A stretch of 64,000 bases of DNA from Aplidium turbinatum (taxonomy: Eukaryota > Chordata > Ascidiacea > Aplousobranchia > Polyclinidae): positions 36,792,498 to 36,856,497 of the forward strand of contig OU964921.1 of the NCBI GenBank assembly GCA_918807975.1. Reading direction: 5' to 3'. This document shows positions 24,901-37,700 of the stretch, piece by piece. Positions within the stretch are counted from its first letter, which is position 1. Every line of letters starts with the position of its first letter. Both the position numbers and the translations under genes were made by a program. The notes beneath the pieces are model-generated. The model made no database searches, was not told the origin of the DNA, and saw only the letters and a list, made by a program, of their open reading frames with translations.

Positions 24901-25512
24901 CACGGCTATCAAACAAAGCAATTGATTCATGAGTGATTTGCTGAGCTTTCTCTAAGCTATCAGCCGAAAATATAAAATCATCCATGTACATATTATTTGC
25001 AATATTGCAGAGAGTCAATTCACCAGCACTGCTGGGATTCTGCTCGATCATTTTCTTTATAGCCAAGCAAGCGATATACGGGCTACTCTTTATTCCCCAA
25101 GGGTGTACACAAAAACGAAATGGTACCATCCTACCATTTTCAAGGTCATCATCTTCAAACCACAATATACGAAACAAATCCCTTTGCGACTCAGGTAACT
25201 TTATTTGAAAGAAGCATTTAGTCACATCAGCCATGAGACCAAATCTACCAAGCCGAAATCTAGCCAAGACATCTACCAGAGGGTTTAACAAGTCAGGACC
25301 CGAAAACATTACATCATTAACACAAGTTCCTCGAAATTCAGACTTGCCATCGTAAACAATGCGCTTTTTTAATTGTGACGTAACAAAGTATGGTAAATAC
25401 CATTCAAATCCCTTGACATTTCCTGCTTCACCAGTACGCTCAATATAGCCATTTGATTTAAGATCTTTCATGGTGTCAGTAAGGAAATCACGAAGTTCAG
25501 GTTGTTTTAAAG

Positions 25513-26208
25513 CAGGGGTGGGGAACCTGCGGCCCGCGGGCCGAATGTGGCCCGCGTGACTGTTCCATGTGGCCCGCGTCAAAATTTCTTTACCCAAAAT
25601 ATATTGAAACAACAGCTCAAAAAAGAGTAGGCTCTGCATTCTCGGTATATTGCGAATGGCCGTCGATGAAGAAATGAAACGAAACGAAGTCGATCAGTTC
25701 GTGAATAATCAGGGAAACCATGTCGTCGAACTCACTGATAGCCAATGGTTGTGTGACCTAGCGTTTATGGTTGACATTAGCGAGCACCTCTCCGAGCTCA
25801 ACGTCAAATTGCAGGGACCGAATCAGCTTTTGAACTCCTTGTTTGCAAAAGTGAAATCATTTGAAGCTAAACTACATCTGTGGAAAGTACAACTTGAAAA
25901 CAATAAGATGTTCTTAATAATGATGTTCCTAATAACTTCCAACATGAAATAGTAGATCTCCAGAATGACGGTACGTTGAAAGCGATGTACTAAAACATTC
26001 CACAGCTCAACTTTTATCAAAGCTGCATAAATGCTGGTGATTTTCCAGTCATGCGGGAACATGCTTTGAAATATGTGTCTCTGTTTGGAAGCACCTACCG
26101 CTGCGAATCAGTTTTTTCTGTAAATAAAATTTCGAAATTTTTAGTGGCCCGCTTGTGTTATTTCTCATTTTATGTGGCCCGCAATACTGAAAAGGTTCCC
26201 CACCCCTG
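25513..26208 (+). mobile_element. hAT-Charlie-type element nested in the BEL/Pao element
   Basis: Terminal repeats are CAGGGGTGGGGAACCTGCGG and, at the right, GGTTCCCCACCCCTG. An 8-bp duplication TTTTAAAG flanks both sides (25505-25512, 26209-26216). Plus strand 25650-25950 encodes a transposase piece, SQWLCDLAFMVDISEHLSEL and NVKLQGPNQLL, close to the middle of Charlie-type transposases (also in host GTF2IRD2/FAM200-like proteins). The catalytic core is otherwise absent, so the copy is an internal deletion. The open frame reading left from 25639 starts inside this element. Confidence 0.88.
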
Positions 26209-28639
26209 TTTTAAAGCTTTCTTCCTTAAAGCAGCAACTCTATCTGACGCCAACACAAAATTGTTAGGTAGATCAATATCTTCCTTCAACGGAACAGGTA
26301 TCTCAAATCGACCATCTTTCAACTCAATATTCGGTTCAACAAGTTCTCTAGCCAACTTATCATTGCGAGACAATTCACAGGTTTCATTTTGCAACGTCAA
26401 ATCCTGAATGACTTTATTCAGGTCTGCTATTTCCATATCACGAGACTCAATTTTACGCTGAAAGCCAGAGATGACATCCGACTCTGAAGACGTCTGCACT
26501 CTGCACACTTTAGCAACGCTTTCCTCTAAGGGTGACTTACCACCACAAGCCAACCAACCGAGAGGAGTGAGTAAAGCATGCGGTTCACTACGATTTTCAC
26601 CAACACGTTCTTCTTTTGCCCACATCAAATAAGCGTTGTCGTTGCCAATCAGTACATCTACAGTACTACAATCATTCAAATGAAACATATTCACGTCATG
26701 AAAATGACGGAAACCATTTAAATCTTGTTTATGCGGTAAAGTTTTAACATCATCAGCCCAAGCTGGGTTAACCACCGAAGTTATATCACAAAACAGTTCA
26801 TCTGTCTCTAACGACTGGATGTTGAGTTTGACAAGGTCAGCACAAGTAGCTTTCTGACCAGCCAGGGTATCCATTTTAAACGACGCTTTATCGTACAGTT
26901 TAAGATCAAGTTCACACACCAAGTCACTCGAAACAAACGTCAACTGCGAACCAGGATCATGCTGACAATACACCAACTTCGATTTGCCAGTCATTGGATT
27001 CAAAACACGAGCAGCAGTAACGCGGTTAAAGGCTGCTTTAACATTTCCAATCTTAACATTACGCACAGGAACTCTGGCACGAGCATCATCTTTCCCAACA
27101 GAATCCAGAGAATCATGTGACGTCACATAAAAATCATGCAGAAGAAAATAGTGTTTCCTATCGTTGTTAGGCCCACACTTACGACAGTTATTTGCATGAA
27201 CGCAATCCCTAACCATATGCTGGCGCAAACAATTCAAGCATTTGCCAGCTTTCACAATGACATCTCTCCGATCTTTAGGTGTCAAGCGCAAAAATTCTTT
27301 ACAATTAGACAAAAAATGATATTCAACTTGACCACGTGACGAACAACAAATGCATGCCGGTAGGTTTTTACGTCTGGCTTCACCACCGCGCGGTGCGCCA
27401 ACAACAGTCGAGTACTGCGAACTCCCTGACATCACATCATCGTGGGGTTTTACGGACGTCTGCCTAACCGGACATGAAGGCAATTTTCCTTTGCCAAACT
27501 TTTTAAATTGCTGCGACTCACCAGAATCGCCCATTAGCATAATGCTAAAATCAGTCGACTTACGCGTTTCCTCTCGCACAACAAATTCGAACAAACTCTG
27601 AAAAGTAGGCTCATTAGTGCCACCATACTGATCACCTAAAAAGTCAAGATAACGCTGCTTAGCGTCAAACGGGAGTCGCTTAGCCAAATCCAAAACAAAA
27701 CGTCCTTCCAATTTGTCACGCTGACCATAAGCTTGCGCGTAAAGCAAACACTGCGATAATTCATCTTTAAACTCTTTCAGATCACTGGAAGAGGTCGAAG
27801 TCAATTTGCTACCATAGCGATACTTTCTAATTTCCGGTTCTGCAAAAAGACCTCCACGAACCCAAAACGCTGGGACAAGCGAGCTAACGACATTTCTATC
27901 CTGTCTTCCTCTGACAAGCCAGGGGTGTCAGAAACCAAATTAGCAATCGTTTGCGCAGCTGTTCTAACACAAGCTGCTTGTAACAAAGTCAAACAAGTCC
28001 CCTTAAAGGGCGAAGCTGCCATTAAGGCCGTAACACGATTTTTAAAGAAGATAAATGGCATATTATTACCATCGTAACCAATCAAGGCCGCCTTATCGAA
28101 AAACGTCCTACTATTTTGGTATTCAAAAAAGCAATCCTGCTGTTGAGAACTCGATTTAGCGGGAGAAGACAAGCTATATCCCTTAAGGGGCTGAGTGGGC
28201 TCAGTCACATGCACAGCCCGACCACGATCCTCACACACGTTAAAATCAGGAGACGCAATACGCCTCTCACAACCACCCAAATTACGTGTAGCTGGGCGAT
28301 CAAAACCTAGCGGCGCAGAAAACTGTGAAGGGGGCAAAGCATTACTACTAATGGCGGCCCCGTGACCTGTACGCTCTGGGGGAGGAGTTCGGTTGTAATT
28401 CGCAGACCTTGCTCTACAGCATTCGGAAGACCCTTAGCCGCGGCCCCGAGACCTCCTGAAACAGCTGGAAAACGTGTGGATTGCCCTGGTCTACTCACAG
28501 GTTGAACGGGCGTTTGGAAAAGGTTATGTAAATTAAACTGCGATTGATGTTCATTTCTGGAATGCCTAGAAGAGCTCTTCTTAGAGCTACGCCGGGAGCC
28601 CGCCTCTGATCGATATTCAGCTAAAACTACCTCTTTACG

Positions 28640-28900
28640 TTGTTCAGCTCTCAACTGAGCGTCTTTGAGTGCGAACTCAGCAGCTTTCGCTTCGGCTCTC
28701 GCGGCGGCCTCAGCTGCTCTCGCTTCGGCCTCAGCTCTCGCGGCAGCCTCAGCTCGAATGGCCTCAGCTCTCGCGGCAGCCTCAGCAGCTCTCGCTTCGG
28801 CCTCAGCTCTCGCGGCAGCCTCAGCTCGAATGGCCTCAGCTCTCGCGGCAGCCTCAGCAGCTCTCGCTTCGGCCTCAGCTTGTATCTGGAGCTCCTCTCG
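28640..28900 (-). repeat. Ala/Glu/Arg-rich codon repeat in the gag region
   Basis: Tandem imperfect repeats coding for AEARAAEAAARAEAIRAEA-type units, about three copies of a ~60-bp block, predicted as a long charged helix. Part of the BEL/Pao element. Confidence 0.8.
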
Positions 28901-29768
28901 TCTTAACTGCAGGTTAATTTGTGCCACTATCCGAGACGAAGTCATAGACATCCTAGTGCTTACATTTGAGGCGCTATCCTCAGGATGTATGTCAGCATCC
29001 AACATATCTGAGAACTCACTTTCTTTTTGTTCAAAGTTATTTTTTAACGAGTTAAATTCGGGGTCTACCCTATCACGAAGTTCTGCCAAGATCGCAGAGT
29101 TAAAGATTTTAGTCAAAAGAGCATGGAAATGCCGTAATTCCTCTTCTAAAGTAGATAACTTAGATCTAAAAATTAACAGTTCCTGCTTATCACTCAAAGA
29201 ACCTAGGGCTACAGAAAGTTTCCCAATTTGAGTCAAAATATCCCGTCTAAGATGCCGGGCCTCTCGAACTGACTTAGCCTCATCGTTAATGGGTCCCTCC
29301 CCAGAATGGCCTGCCCGACCGCAAAGAACATCATCAGGCTTAAACTCAGTCGAGTCTACGGCGGTCGAGTCCTTGTCGCCACCGAGTGTAGACATATTAA
29401 ATGTTGGGGCTAAATTTAACAATTAAAAAAATTAAGTTACACAAACACACAAATTTATTAGGCTACAGTAGTTATAAAAAACTTAACTGCAAAGACCGTA
29501 AAAATACAAAAAAGAATTTAAATGCACGATACCGTAGCTGTACGAGTATGAAGTCCTAAAGTCCACAAAACTTGCTTGGATTCTTCCACTTGAATCTACA
29601 AGCACAGATGGATTGTCTTTTAATCTTTTTTCTTGCCAATGATTGTCAAAGTTATTTTTCTTCAGTACCAAACTGAGAAGAAATGTCTTTACTTTTCTTT
29701 GCTTCTGTAAGAGTGTAGACTACCGACCAACAAATCTTCTTTTTATTATTTCTTGTACTTCTAATTAG

Positions 29769-29983
29769 TTCTTCTGCACTAGCTGACAACAAACACGTCG
29801 TTTATTTTTATGCCTTCAAGTGCTTCTTGGCCTACCAGCTAACAAAAATCGTCTTTTATTTTTTATTTTTGCTTTAATTTCTTCTTGACCTACCAACTGA
29901 CAAGAACTCGTCTTTTATTTTTATTTTTTGCTTTAATTTCTTCTTGACCTACCAACTGACAAGAACTCGTCTTTTATTTTTTA
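29769..29983. repeat. ~59-bp tandem repeat in the element leader
   Basis: Units beginning CTTCTTGACCTACCAACTGA at 29823 (variant), 29881 and 29940, spaced 58-59 bp, plus a more diverged unit from about 29769. They lie just inside the 5' LTR of the BEL/Pao element. Confidence 0.8.
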
Positions 29984-30472
29984 TGGTCACAGCGGTAAAC
30001 CATAATCTCTTCGTGGGAAAATTTTAACATAAAGTTCCCGAATCCGTTCGTCTGTATATAATGACCGAAGAAACACACACTTGAACTTCTTTTCAAACAG
30101 TGTATTTCTGTAAAATTAGCCCGCGGCTATCGAGATGACTGGTGCAACGCCTTACACCTCAAAACTGTCACTACGATACAGATTACTTGGATAAAAGACG
30201 GAGAATTTGTCCAGCTAGCAAGCACCAAATAAACCAGTTAAATGTGCGACCGACTTCCAACAAACAACTTCGAGAATGAATCAGAAAAATTTGTGATAAC
30301 TCAAAGGCGACGCAACATTTCATGTTTAAACCGGTTTCAACAGGATTGACACGAGTCTTACGGACGATGGTGCAATTTTGGCTCATGTTTTAGGAATTTC
30401 CATGACGTAATATTCAGTAGACCCGAACGGTTTCTACATGACGTTTGACCAGGCGAACAACCGTCTGGAACA
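29984..30472 (-). repeat. 5' LTR of the BEL/Pao element
   Basis: 489-bp partner of 21481-21969, followed by the target duplication ACCTG at 30473-30477. Confidence 0.95.
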
Positions 30473-30477
30473 ACCTG

Positions 30478-30522
30478 ATCAGATCCTTACCCGATCTGAA
30501 CCAGATAAAATGGCTGTCTGGG
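30478..30522. mobile_element. Right half of palindromic MITE split by the BEL/Pao insertion
   Basis: Ends TGGCTGTCTGGG. Inverted partner of 21432-21480. Confidence 0.75.
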
Positions 30523-31797
30523 ATGCTACGTAATGTACCCAACAAATCCTATTGTTTCATATTCAATATAATCGTCATGTGTATCAGCTACCAATATAGT
30601 TTAGCTTAGGCTACACTTATTTATTGATTTTAATAATACGACTCAAAATTATTGCAGGTAAAACCACACTTTTCGCTCTCATAAATGATTGTTTTTTGAT
30701 ATTTGATTAGTGTAAACTGTTCCACTGGAGAGCGATAATGAGAAAGGCTTGCTCAAACGTCAACCAGGAAAAATTGATTGACAAATAAACGTAATGCAAA
30801 AAAATGTAAAAATAGCGGCCTTTGCAGGCTTGATTTATTGTTTTGCAACTACTACCGTAGTTGTTGTTGTTGTTGTTGTTGGAAAATAGGCCTAAAGGCT
30901 AAGTTGCTAACTAAATTCATCTATCTCACCTGACGTGATGGTTGCAGATTTTTACGTTTGTGTTGGGGACGGTAAGTATTCTCAGAACGGCTCCCTTCTA
31001 ACTTTGCTTTGCTATGAGTTCCTGCGTCGACTCGGCTGGAAACAAAAATACATTATCGATTAGATAAATCGTTTTATCCCGATGTAGAAAGTCACTGCTT
31101 GGCTGATGGAAGTTCAAAATCGTTCGGTTGGTGTAAAAATGTTGAATGTGCTAAAAACTTGCACTAAATGTAGCCTAACCTATATTTAAAACATTCTTGG
31201 CTTACACCTTTTCTCGGTATTTCTGATTACACGCAGAGGTAGGAGCCTACTGCGAACCACTTTAAACACAAATCGTTTCTTATTTAGGCCACAGGAAGTT
31301 TTGGCATGTATCAAGTTTCAAATCCGTGCGAAGTAGCCTGTTATTTCTATTTATAAAATTTGTTGTGCTTGTAACTACCTACAACCGACTGGTAAGTAGA
31401 ACTTGTATTGTTTCAATCTGCTGCAGCAGAGCCATAAGTAGCCTGGCCAAAACCCGGAAATTTATGTGAAATTCAATTGTAGGCCTACTGTCAGGGCCGG
31501 ATTTAGCCGATGGGGGGCCCGGGGCACTTTTAGATCGGGGGGCCCCCGTGCAAAAAATTTTTTTGCGCCTACGGCGCGAAAAATCGTCTCTACGTTTACA
31601 GTAGCATCAGTCCAGTACTGCACAGCATTTTGCAGAAACTTTAAAGGCCAAAAGGAAAAAAATAACACAAAATCACATTTTTTTCCACATTTCCACATAA
31701 AAATCTAAGAATCAGGTCCGAAATTGGTTAAAAACAATGTCTTGTACAAATCTGTCACGAATTGGAGTATAAGTAAATAGTCTATAACAACTGTAGC
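30523..31797. other. Spacer downstream of the GPCR; hAT-like end
   Basis: A (GTT)n microsatellite lies at about 30859-30880. From about 31494 the sequence reads CAGGGCCGGATTTAGCCGAT followed by GGGGGGCCC-rich DNA, which looks like one terminus of a hAT-type element. No matching second end was found, so it is probably truncated. The GPCR 3' UTR may extend into this stretch. Confidence 0.5.
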
Positions 31798-34700
31798 TTA
31801 CCTGACAGTGTGAGAATACTTCGTAAAAGTGTGAAAGGAAAATGAACGGAGAGAAATCGTGACACTCTTCCTTAATCGCTCTCGGAAGTTGTGACCCAAG
31901 AATGTGTAGAGAATCGGATTCAAGCAGCTGGAAATGTCAAACAATAAAACATTCAAAATCAAAGCAGAAAATGACATCATTCGTTATCTAGTTAGCCTAT
32001 GGTGAATTTGGCTACAGGCATGGGCTACAACAGGACAATTTCCCAATATATTTAGGTTATCAAGAATATACAAGATATGCTGATCGATGATCATACATAG
32101 ATATTTTGTCAACAAAACCAGCAAATTAATTTTTAGTAGGATTGAATTAGAATCACTTGTGATAACGGGGAGACATGACCTACATGTTAAGGGTGTTCAA
32201 ATAATCAACACACCTGTTGGCGTAGCCAAGACAGAAAGTGAAGTCTCTAATATTGTGACAGACTCCGATGTAGGTTTCAACCCCTACAATTTGTATCATG
32301 TGCCAGACGTAAAACGGCAACCAACAAATGAAGAATGTGACAACAAGAACGATTACCATCCTTGTGACTTTACGACGAGTGCGTTCAGCCTGTGCACAAA
32401 ATGAGGATAAGTGTTAGATAGTGACAATGTTGGTACTAAAAAACATCATTGAAAAACATAGCGAGCTGTCGTCGTATCCAGGCTTGCACCCGGTGGTTGA
32501 AGATTTAGATTAAGTGGGCAGGAAGGCAAGGAAGCCAATCTTCGTGTCATAGCGAGTTCGTCTAACGTTGTGTATCTACATTTGCACTGAAAATTAGGTG
32601 TTTTTTCACAAATATACATAGGTCTATTGCTAACTTATATGAAGATAAAATAAACAAGGTTTGTAAAATTGTTAAAAAAAACGCAAAAGACAATTTTAAA
32701 AACTATTTAAGAGATCAAAAATTATAAATTTCAGGCCTACTTAGGTGTACAAGCGACAAAGAGCTTTAAATTTTAGAGTAATTGTTGACAGTACGCCCCT
32801 TAAAATGTCAAAAATTATTTTTCCTTTGATATTTACACACTATTGCCTTTTGCTCATGAAAGATTTTAGCAAAATTGCCGGTTTGGTGACTCAGTGATTA
32901 CAGTGCTCACCTCTAAGTCAGTAGACATTGGTTCCATTCCCTGCTAGGTTACACCAAAGACCTTAAAAATGACACCAAATTTTGTTTTCGTGAATGACTT
33001 AGAATTGAAGAATGAGTGAATTTAGTTTGATGATATACTTGGCGGTACCTTCAATCCTTTATGTGGCAGCGCTGAATTTGTGCTGAGAATGATGAACGCA
33101 TGCGATGGATACAACGCCGTAAAGCCAAGAATGTAGCCATGGGAGGCTTGAGAGAGTAATCGTCCCGCTCAAAATTTTACCTTGCCCCCCGAAAAAACGG
33201 GTTTTAAATACTATGTATTCATCATCATCACGTGCCGTCTCCGATCCGAAGGTTGGCTGTCATTTTCTTCCACAAGTCACGTTCTTCCGCTACTCTTTTT
33301 GTTTCTCCAATGCTTGACAAATCAGCCCACTGTGTAACGTCATCTCCCCATGTCCGTCTCCTTCTTCCCCTGCACCTCTTTCCTTCCACCATACCTTCAA
33401 TAACTAATTGATGTAGCTGTCCTGCCGATCCTCTCAAAATATGTCCCTCGAATTTCATCTTTTGTTTTGCTAAGTCGTTTGCCCATCTATCTTGCACTCC
33501 AATTCTTTTCCTAGTTGCTTCGTTTGTTATGTGTTTTTTATATGATATTTTTAATATTCTTCTGTAGCACTAGAGTTGAAAAGCATTAATTTTTTTGTGA
33601 ATTTCTTTGCTGTAGGTCCAACTTTCACTTCCATATGACATGACTGGTTTGATGTAACAAGATAGAAGTCTCAGTTTTAATTGTAAATTTATTTCTCCTC
33701 TTAAAAATTTCTTGCATTTCCAAAATGATGCTTTTGCTTGACCACTATGTATTACAACGTTTTAATGACATGTTATTACATTTTGAATAAGGTTTCATAA
33801 ATCTTTGGCTGCATTCAATAGCTGTATTTTCAATCAAACTGTTTATTTCAAATATTAAAATATTTGCTTCCCCAACAGTTGCCGCCCTCCCGCTAAAAAT
33901 GTCTTTCTAGCTACGTCATTGATCAAAGCACACCGCACACGTAATTATTGAATTGCTTCTTATTCGACTTGGGTTACCTGTTTTGAGCGAGTTCTCGTTT
34001 CCGAAGGTCTCAGTAGCCGAGCAACGATTAAAATGTAGCAAACGGTGATGATGCAAAATGGAACAACGAAGCCAACAACAAAATTGAATATTAGGAATAT
34101 GTGAAAAGTCTTTGAGTTTGGATGCTTACAAATGGTCATGATATCTTCAGTGCCGTTTTTCCCATCATCAACCAAATCGTTTATAAACCCTTCAAAATCT
34201 AAATCGCTTGATGCCTCTAAACAGAAAACAGAAACGTGTTAGTTTAGTTTTTTGATTGATTGATTGAATCTTTATCCTCGGACTGGGAAAGCTTCTTGCA
34301 GAGCTTAATCCTGGCAGTTTCGCATACTTGTAGAGGCTTTGAATCACTGACGCAGGCCCGGTCACCGAGATTGACAGAGTGAAGTTTCCGATTGTTGAAG
34401 TCTTGTTGCTGGTGAATTATTCCATCCATTAGATGCCGCTGAATGGAGAACAGTCCTTAACGTGCGTTGCTCAAGCGCACACCCCGAGAGTCGAACCAGC
34501 GCCGCTGTTGTCCGATGACACACCACCATGAAGTAAATCGGCTTACTTGACTTTTACAAAAAGTTACTTTTCTTATACAAAGCAGCGTTTTCTAAAATTA
34601 TAAAATTCAATAAATCTTGTGAAAATTACAAAGTTAAAGTAGGCTACATTGCGTCACAAGAATTAATGGTTAAGAAAAACATCCAGGCGTCTTATAGTTG

Positions 34701-37700
34701 GGCAAATTAGTTCAGAGGATCAGAAAAACTCAAAATTTGCTACCTTAGGCTATGTAGGCCAGGGGTCTCCAACCACCGGGTTGCGACCCAGTACCGGGTC
34801 GCGAAATGGTTACTACCGGGTGGTGAGAACTTAACCAAAATGGCGGTCAAAGAGTGTGGGTTGGTTGAAAGGCCAATAAGAGATGTCAAACTTCGTTTTT
34901 TCTATTGCCGTTCCGCGAGGCTATTTTCATTTTAAAATCGAGGTACAAAAAAGGTTGGGGACCGCTGATGTAGGCTACTTACAAATGCCCATATAAGTCT
35001 ACAGTGTAGGCTGATTTCTCTAAAATATTAGTGGAAGAGCAATCAGTTATTTCAAGTACCAGTAGGCCTACTTAAAAATAAATTTATTCAACTTCCAACA
35101 AGCTATCGGTAAGGTACAGTAAAACTTAAAGAATTTTGCAAGGTATTAAAAATGAGACCAGTTTAGGCTTCCTGGATAGGGAATACGTCTATAGGTATAA
35201 AATAACAACAAACCAAAAACGCTAAAACAGTTACCGGCTGTTTCTCTTTTGGGAATTGGTTCAACATTGGTGTAGTCGTTGTAATAAGATATCTTAGTGC
35301 AGTCTTCAACACTGCTTTCTTCGTAGTCAGCATAATCTGTTCCAATCCAGTCTATTTCTTTCACTTCAAATTCGTCTTCACCAAATGGCTCATTTCTGTC
35401 TTCTTGAATGTTAAACACCAATGCACACATACCTTATGGAACAAAATTTTAAAATAGGAGTCGGGTAACGTACACACTTTTTGCAATGTTGTCTTTAATT
35501 AATGTAATGATTACTTAAGACTTTATGTAGGCGGATCAAACCTTCCTTGTAGCCTACATTCCCAGTCAATAAATGTCAATTTATTGCCTTCTTTCCGTTT
35601 AACAGAATAGTCTTTGCTTGCCTGTCTTTAGTGCTCGTAATTTACCGGTAAACAGCATTTTCCATTAACCCTTCATTAGGCAATATGTAAGTGCTGCGGT
35701 AATAGTCTTGGTTTTGAAAGGTAAAAGAAAAAGGTAATGTCAGCTGAGTATTTTAGAAATGCACGAAAGAACGTTAAATAATTTTTGAGTGGATGGTCAA
35801 GGAAGTGGGTTTCTTGAAATGGCAAAATCTTCAAAAACAAAACATCGAAAACCTTAATTAGTTGTGATCAATTTGTTGGTTTCAAAGAATAGTAGACGGG
35901 AAAATACGATTCATCTTATTTTCTAATTCCTTGCACAAACGAATTACGCCGAAACCCACCAATAATTAAAAGCCAAGTAATTTGAATCAGAAACAGACTG
36001 TTGTGGTTAATATGTGAAGTAGGTAAGTAATCCCATGCTCAGTTGCAGAGTTTTAGGGAATAAAAAGTTAAGGTTCTCGTCACACTAAGCCTTTGGAACC
36101 ATAACGAGAGTATGGTGGCATGTTCCTTTTTGGTGTGGCCGTTTCCAGTTCGACTTGTCAAGAAAGGACTGTACCTTAAATAGTTGACAATAGTAGGCAC
36201 TTAAATAAATTTCCAACACTTACCTTCTGTATCTGTATGAACCTCTGTATAGATGAGAAGAGGAATAATGAGGATCAGAGATATTGACCATATGGCAGCG
36301 CATACCTGGAAAATGTAACAAATCAAAACAAAGCGAAAATAGGATTTGTTTACGTACAGTGTTGTTCACAAAACACAAGTCTTTAAAGTTGAAATCGTTA
36401 GAGGGCAACGTTTCATGCAAATGAGCTAGTTGATAGAAAGTGTCTCAAGATGAGCATACTGCTATATGCCATTGGTCGCGTCAGCGGTGGGCTACGTGCA
36501 ATATTCCAAAGTTATTTATGTTTAGTTTATTGTTTATGTGTCCAATAAACCTTCCTCACAGATCTGCACAATACTTAAAGTCGTAACGAGAAACCCAGCC
36601 AGCAGATCTATTCTTTTTTTACATTGATTCAACGTCTACAAATGTTGAATCAATGTAAAAAAAAGGACTGGTTTGTTGGCTGGGAATGTCTATTTTTAAC
36701 ATGAAACAAAGCATCGTTATGTGGTGAGTTGCGATTTGTACAACCCGAAAAGAGAGTTAACCCCAATAAACCGGTCAACGGTGTAACTTTTTGTTCTAAA
36801 CGAGAAACTGTTGATCGCTCAAAAGGGCTCACCGTCTACAATTTCAATACATGGGCTACGTCGCCTGTTTGGCGTAAAATTTAGGAAAAATGGCCCACTT
36901 TGTGCATCTACCTTGTCAGGAGGGTTTGAAACCAATGCCCAATGGGTCTGTTATCTCAGTTACAACTTATTGCAGGTCTACCCCACTTACAAAAAAGGTG
37001 TTTCTGCTTGATCTCCATTTACTTGACGTAACTACGTAAACGACTGCTATATATCTGTCAATCGACATCGCTGTGAGGAAAAAAATGCTTGCAAAGTAGT
37101 TGAGATATTTCACTGCTTCCACTACCTGTAAAATAAATACTGTTTCAATGCAATAATCACATTTTTTCGTTTAACGAAAGTTTCTCTTGCAGCTTTCGCC
37201 ATTGCTAAGCTTGTTAAATCATAATAGTCGGCTGCATTGCCGAGTTTTTCTCATTAAATGAAAGCAAAATTAATCAACTGATTCAAGCTACAACTTTTAC
37301 TTAAAAATGAAAACTGATTTCTAACTAACCTTACACATCCCTGCTCCGAACGGCCAAGACAACAAAATTCTTTGGGTGGAGGTGAATGGAAGGGATACAA
37401 GGAACAGAGTGTCGGCGATGGCAAGATTCCAAATATATATGTTGGCTACTGTCTTTGTCATTTCTTTACTTCCGAAAATCACGAACATTACCTAAAAATA
37501 AGTAGCCTAACGTACGATGTCCGCCCCGATAGCTCAGTTGGTTAGCGCGAGACTTCGTGAACGAAGAAGCTTCAAGATCAAGCGGCGCTAGTTCAACTCT
37601 AGGGGTGTGCACTTGAGCAACGCATTCTATGGACTGCTCTCCATTCAGCGGCACCTAATGGATGGAATAATTTCCCAGCAACAACACTTCAACAATCGGA

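Larger units (their letters stand above)
21481..30472 (-). mobile_element. BEL/Pao LTR retrotransposon (fossil copy, interrupted)
   Basis: Minus-strand element with 489-bp LTRs at both ends (TG...CA) and the 5-bp target duplication ACCTG (21476-21480, 30473-30477). The gag region lies about 27.8-29.4 kb, with an Ala/Glu/Arg repeat tract. A Cys/His-knuckle and protease region (DPGSQ) lies about 26.2-27.8 kb. Reverse transcriptase (YMDD), RNase H and integrase (H2C2, then DDE motifs such as YSDNGS) lie about 22.3-25.5 kb. This order and the knuckle type fit BEL/Pao. The LTRs look identical by eye, so insertion is recent. The internal region is broken, with roughly three interruptions, one of them a hAT-Charlie insertion at 25513-26208. 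No envelope-like gene seen. Confidence 0.93.

Noticed and set aside
28640-29231. Plus-strand Ala/Ser-rich and Ser/Arg-rich open frames opposite gag
   Set aside because: They are shadows of the Ala/Glu/Arg coding repeat on the minus strand.
31494-31700. Full hAT element starting CAGGGCCGGATTTAG
   Set aside because: Only one terminus could be found, with no inverted partner or 8-bp duplication, so no element boundaries are given.
37521-37600. tRNA gene call at the start of several SINE copies (also 39650, 52191, 18632)
   Set aside because: A- and B-box-like motifs are present, but the acceptor stem does not close and each is followed by the same ~230-bp SINE body; these are SINE heads.
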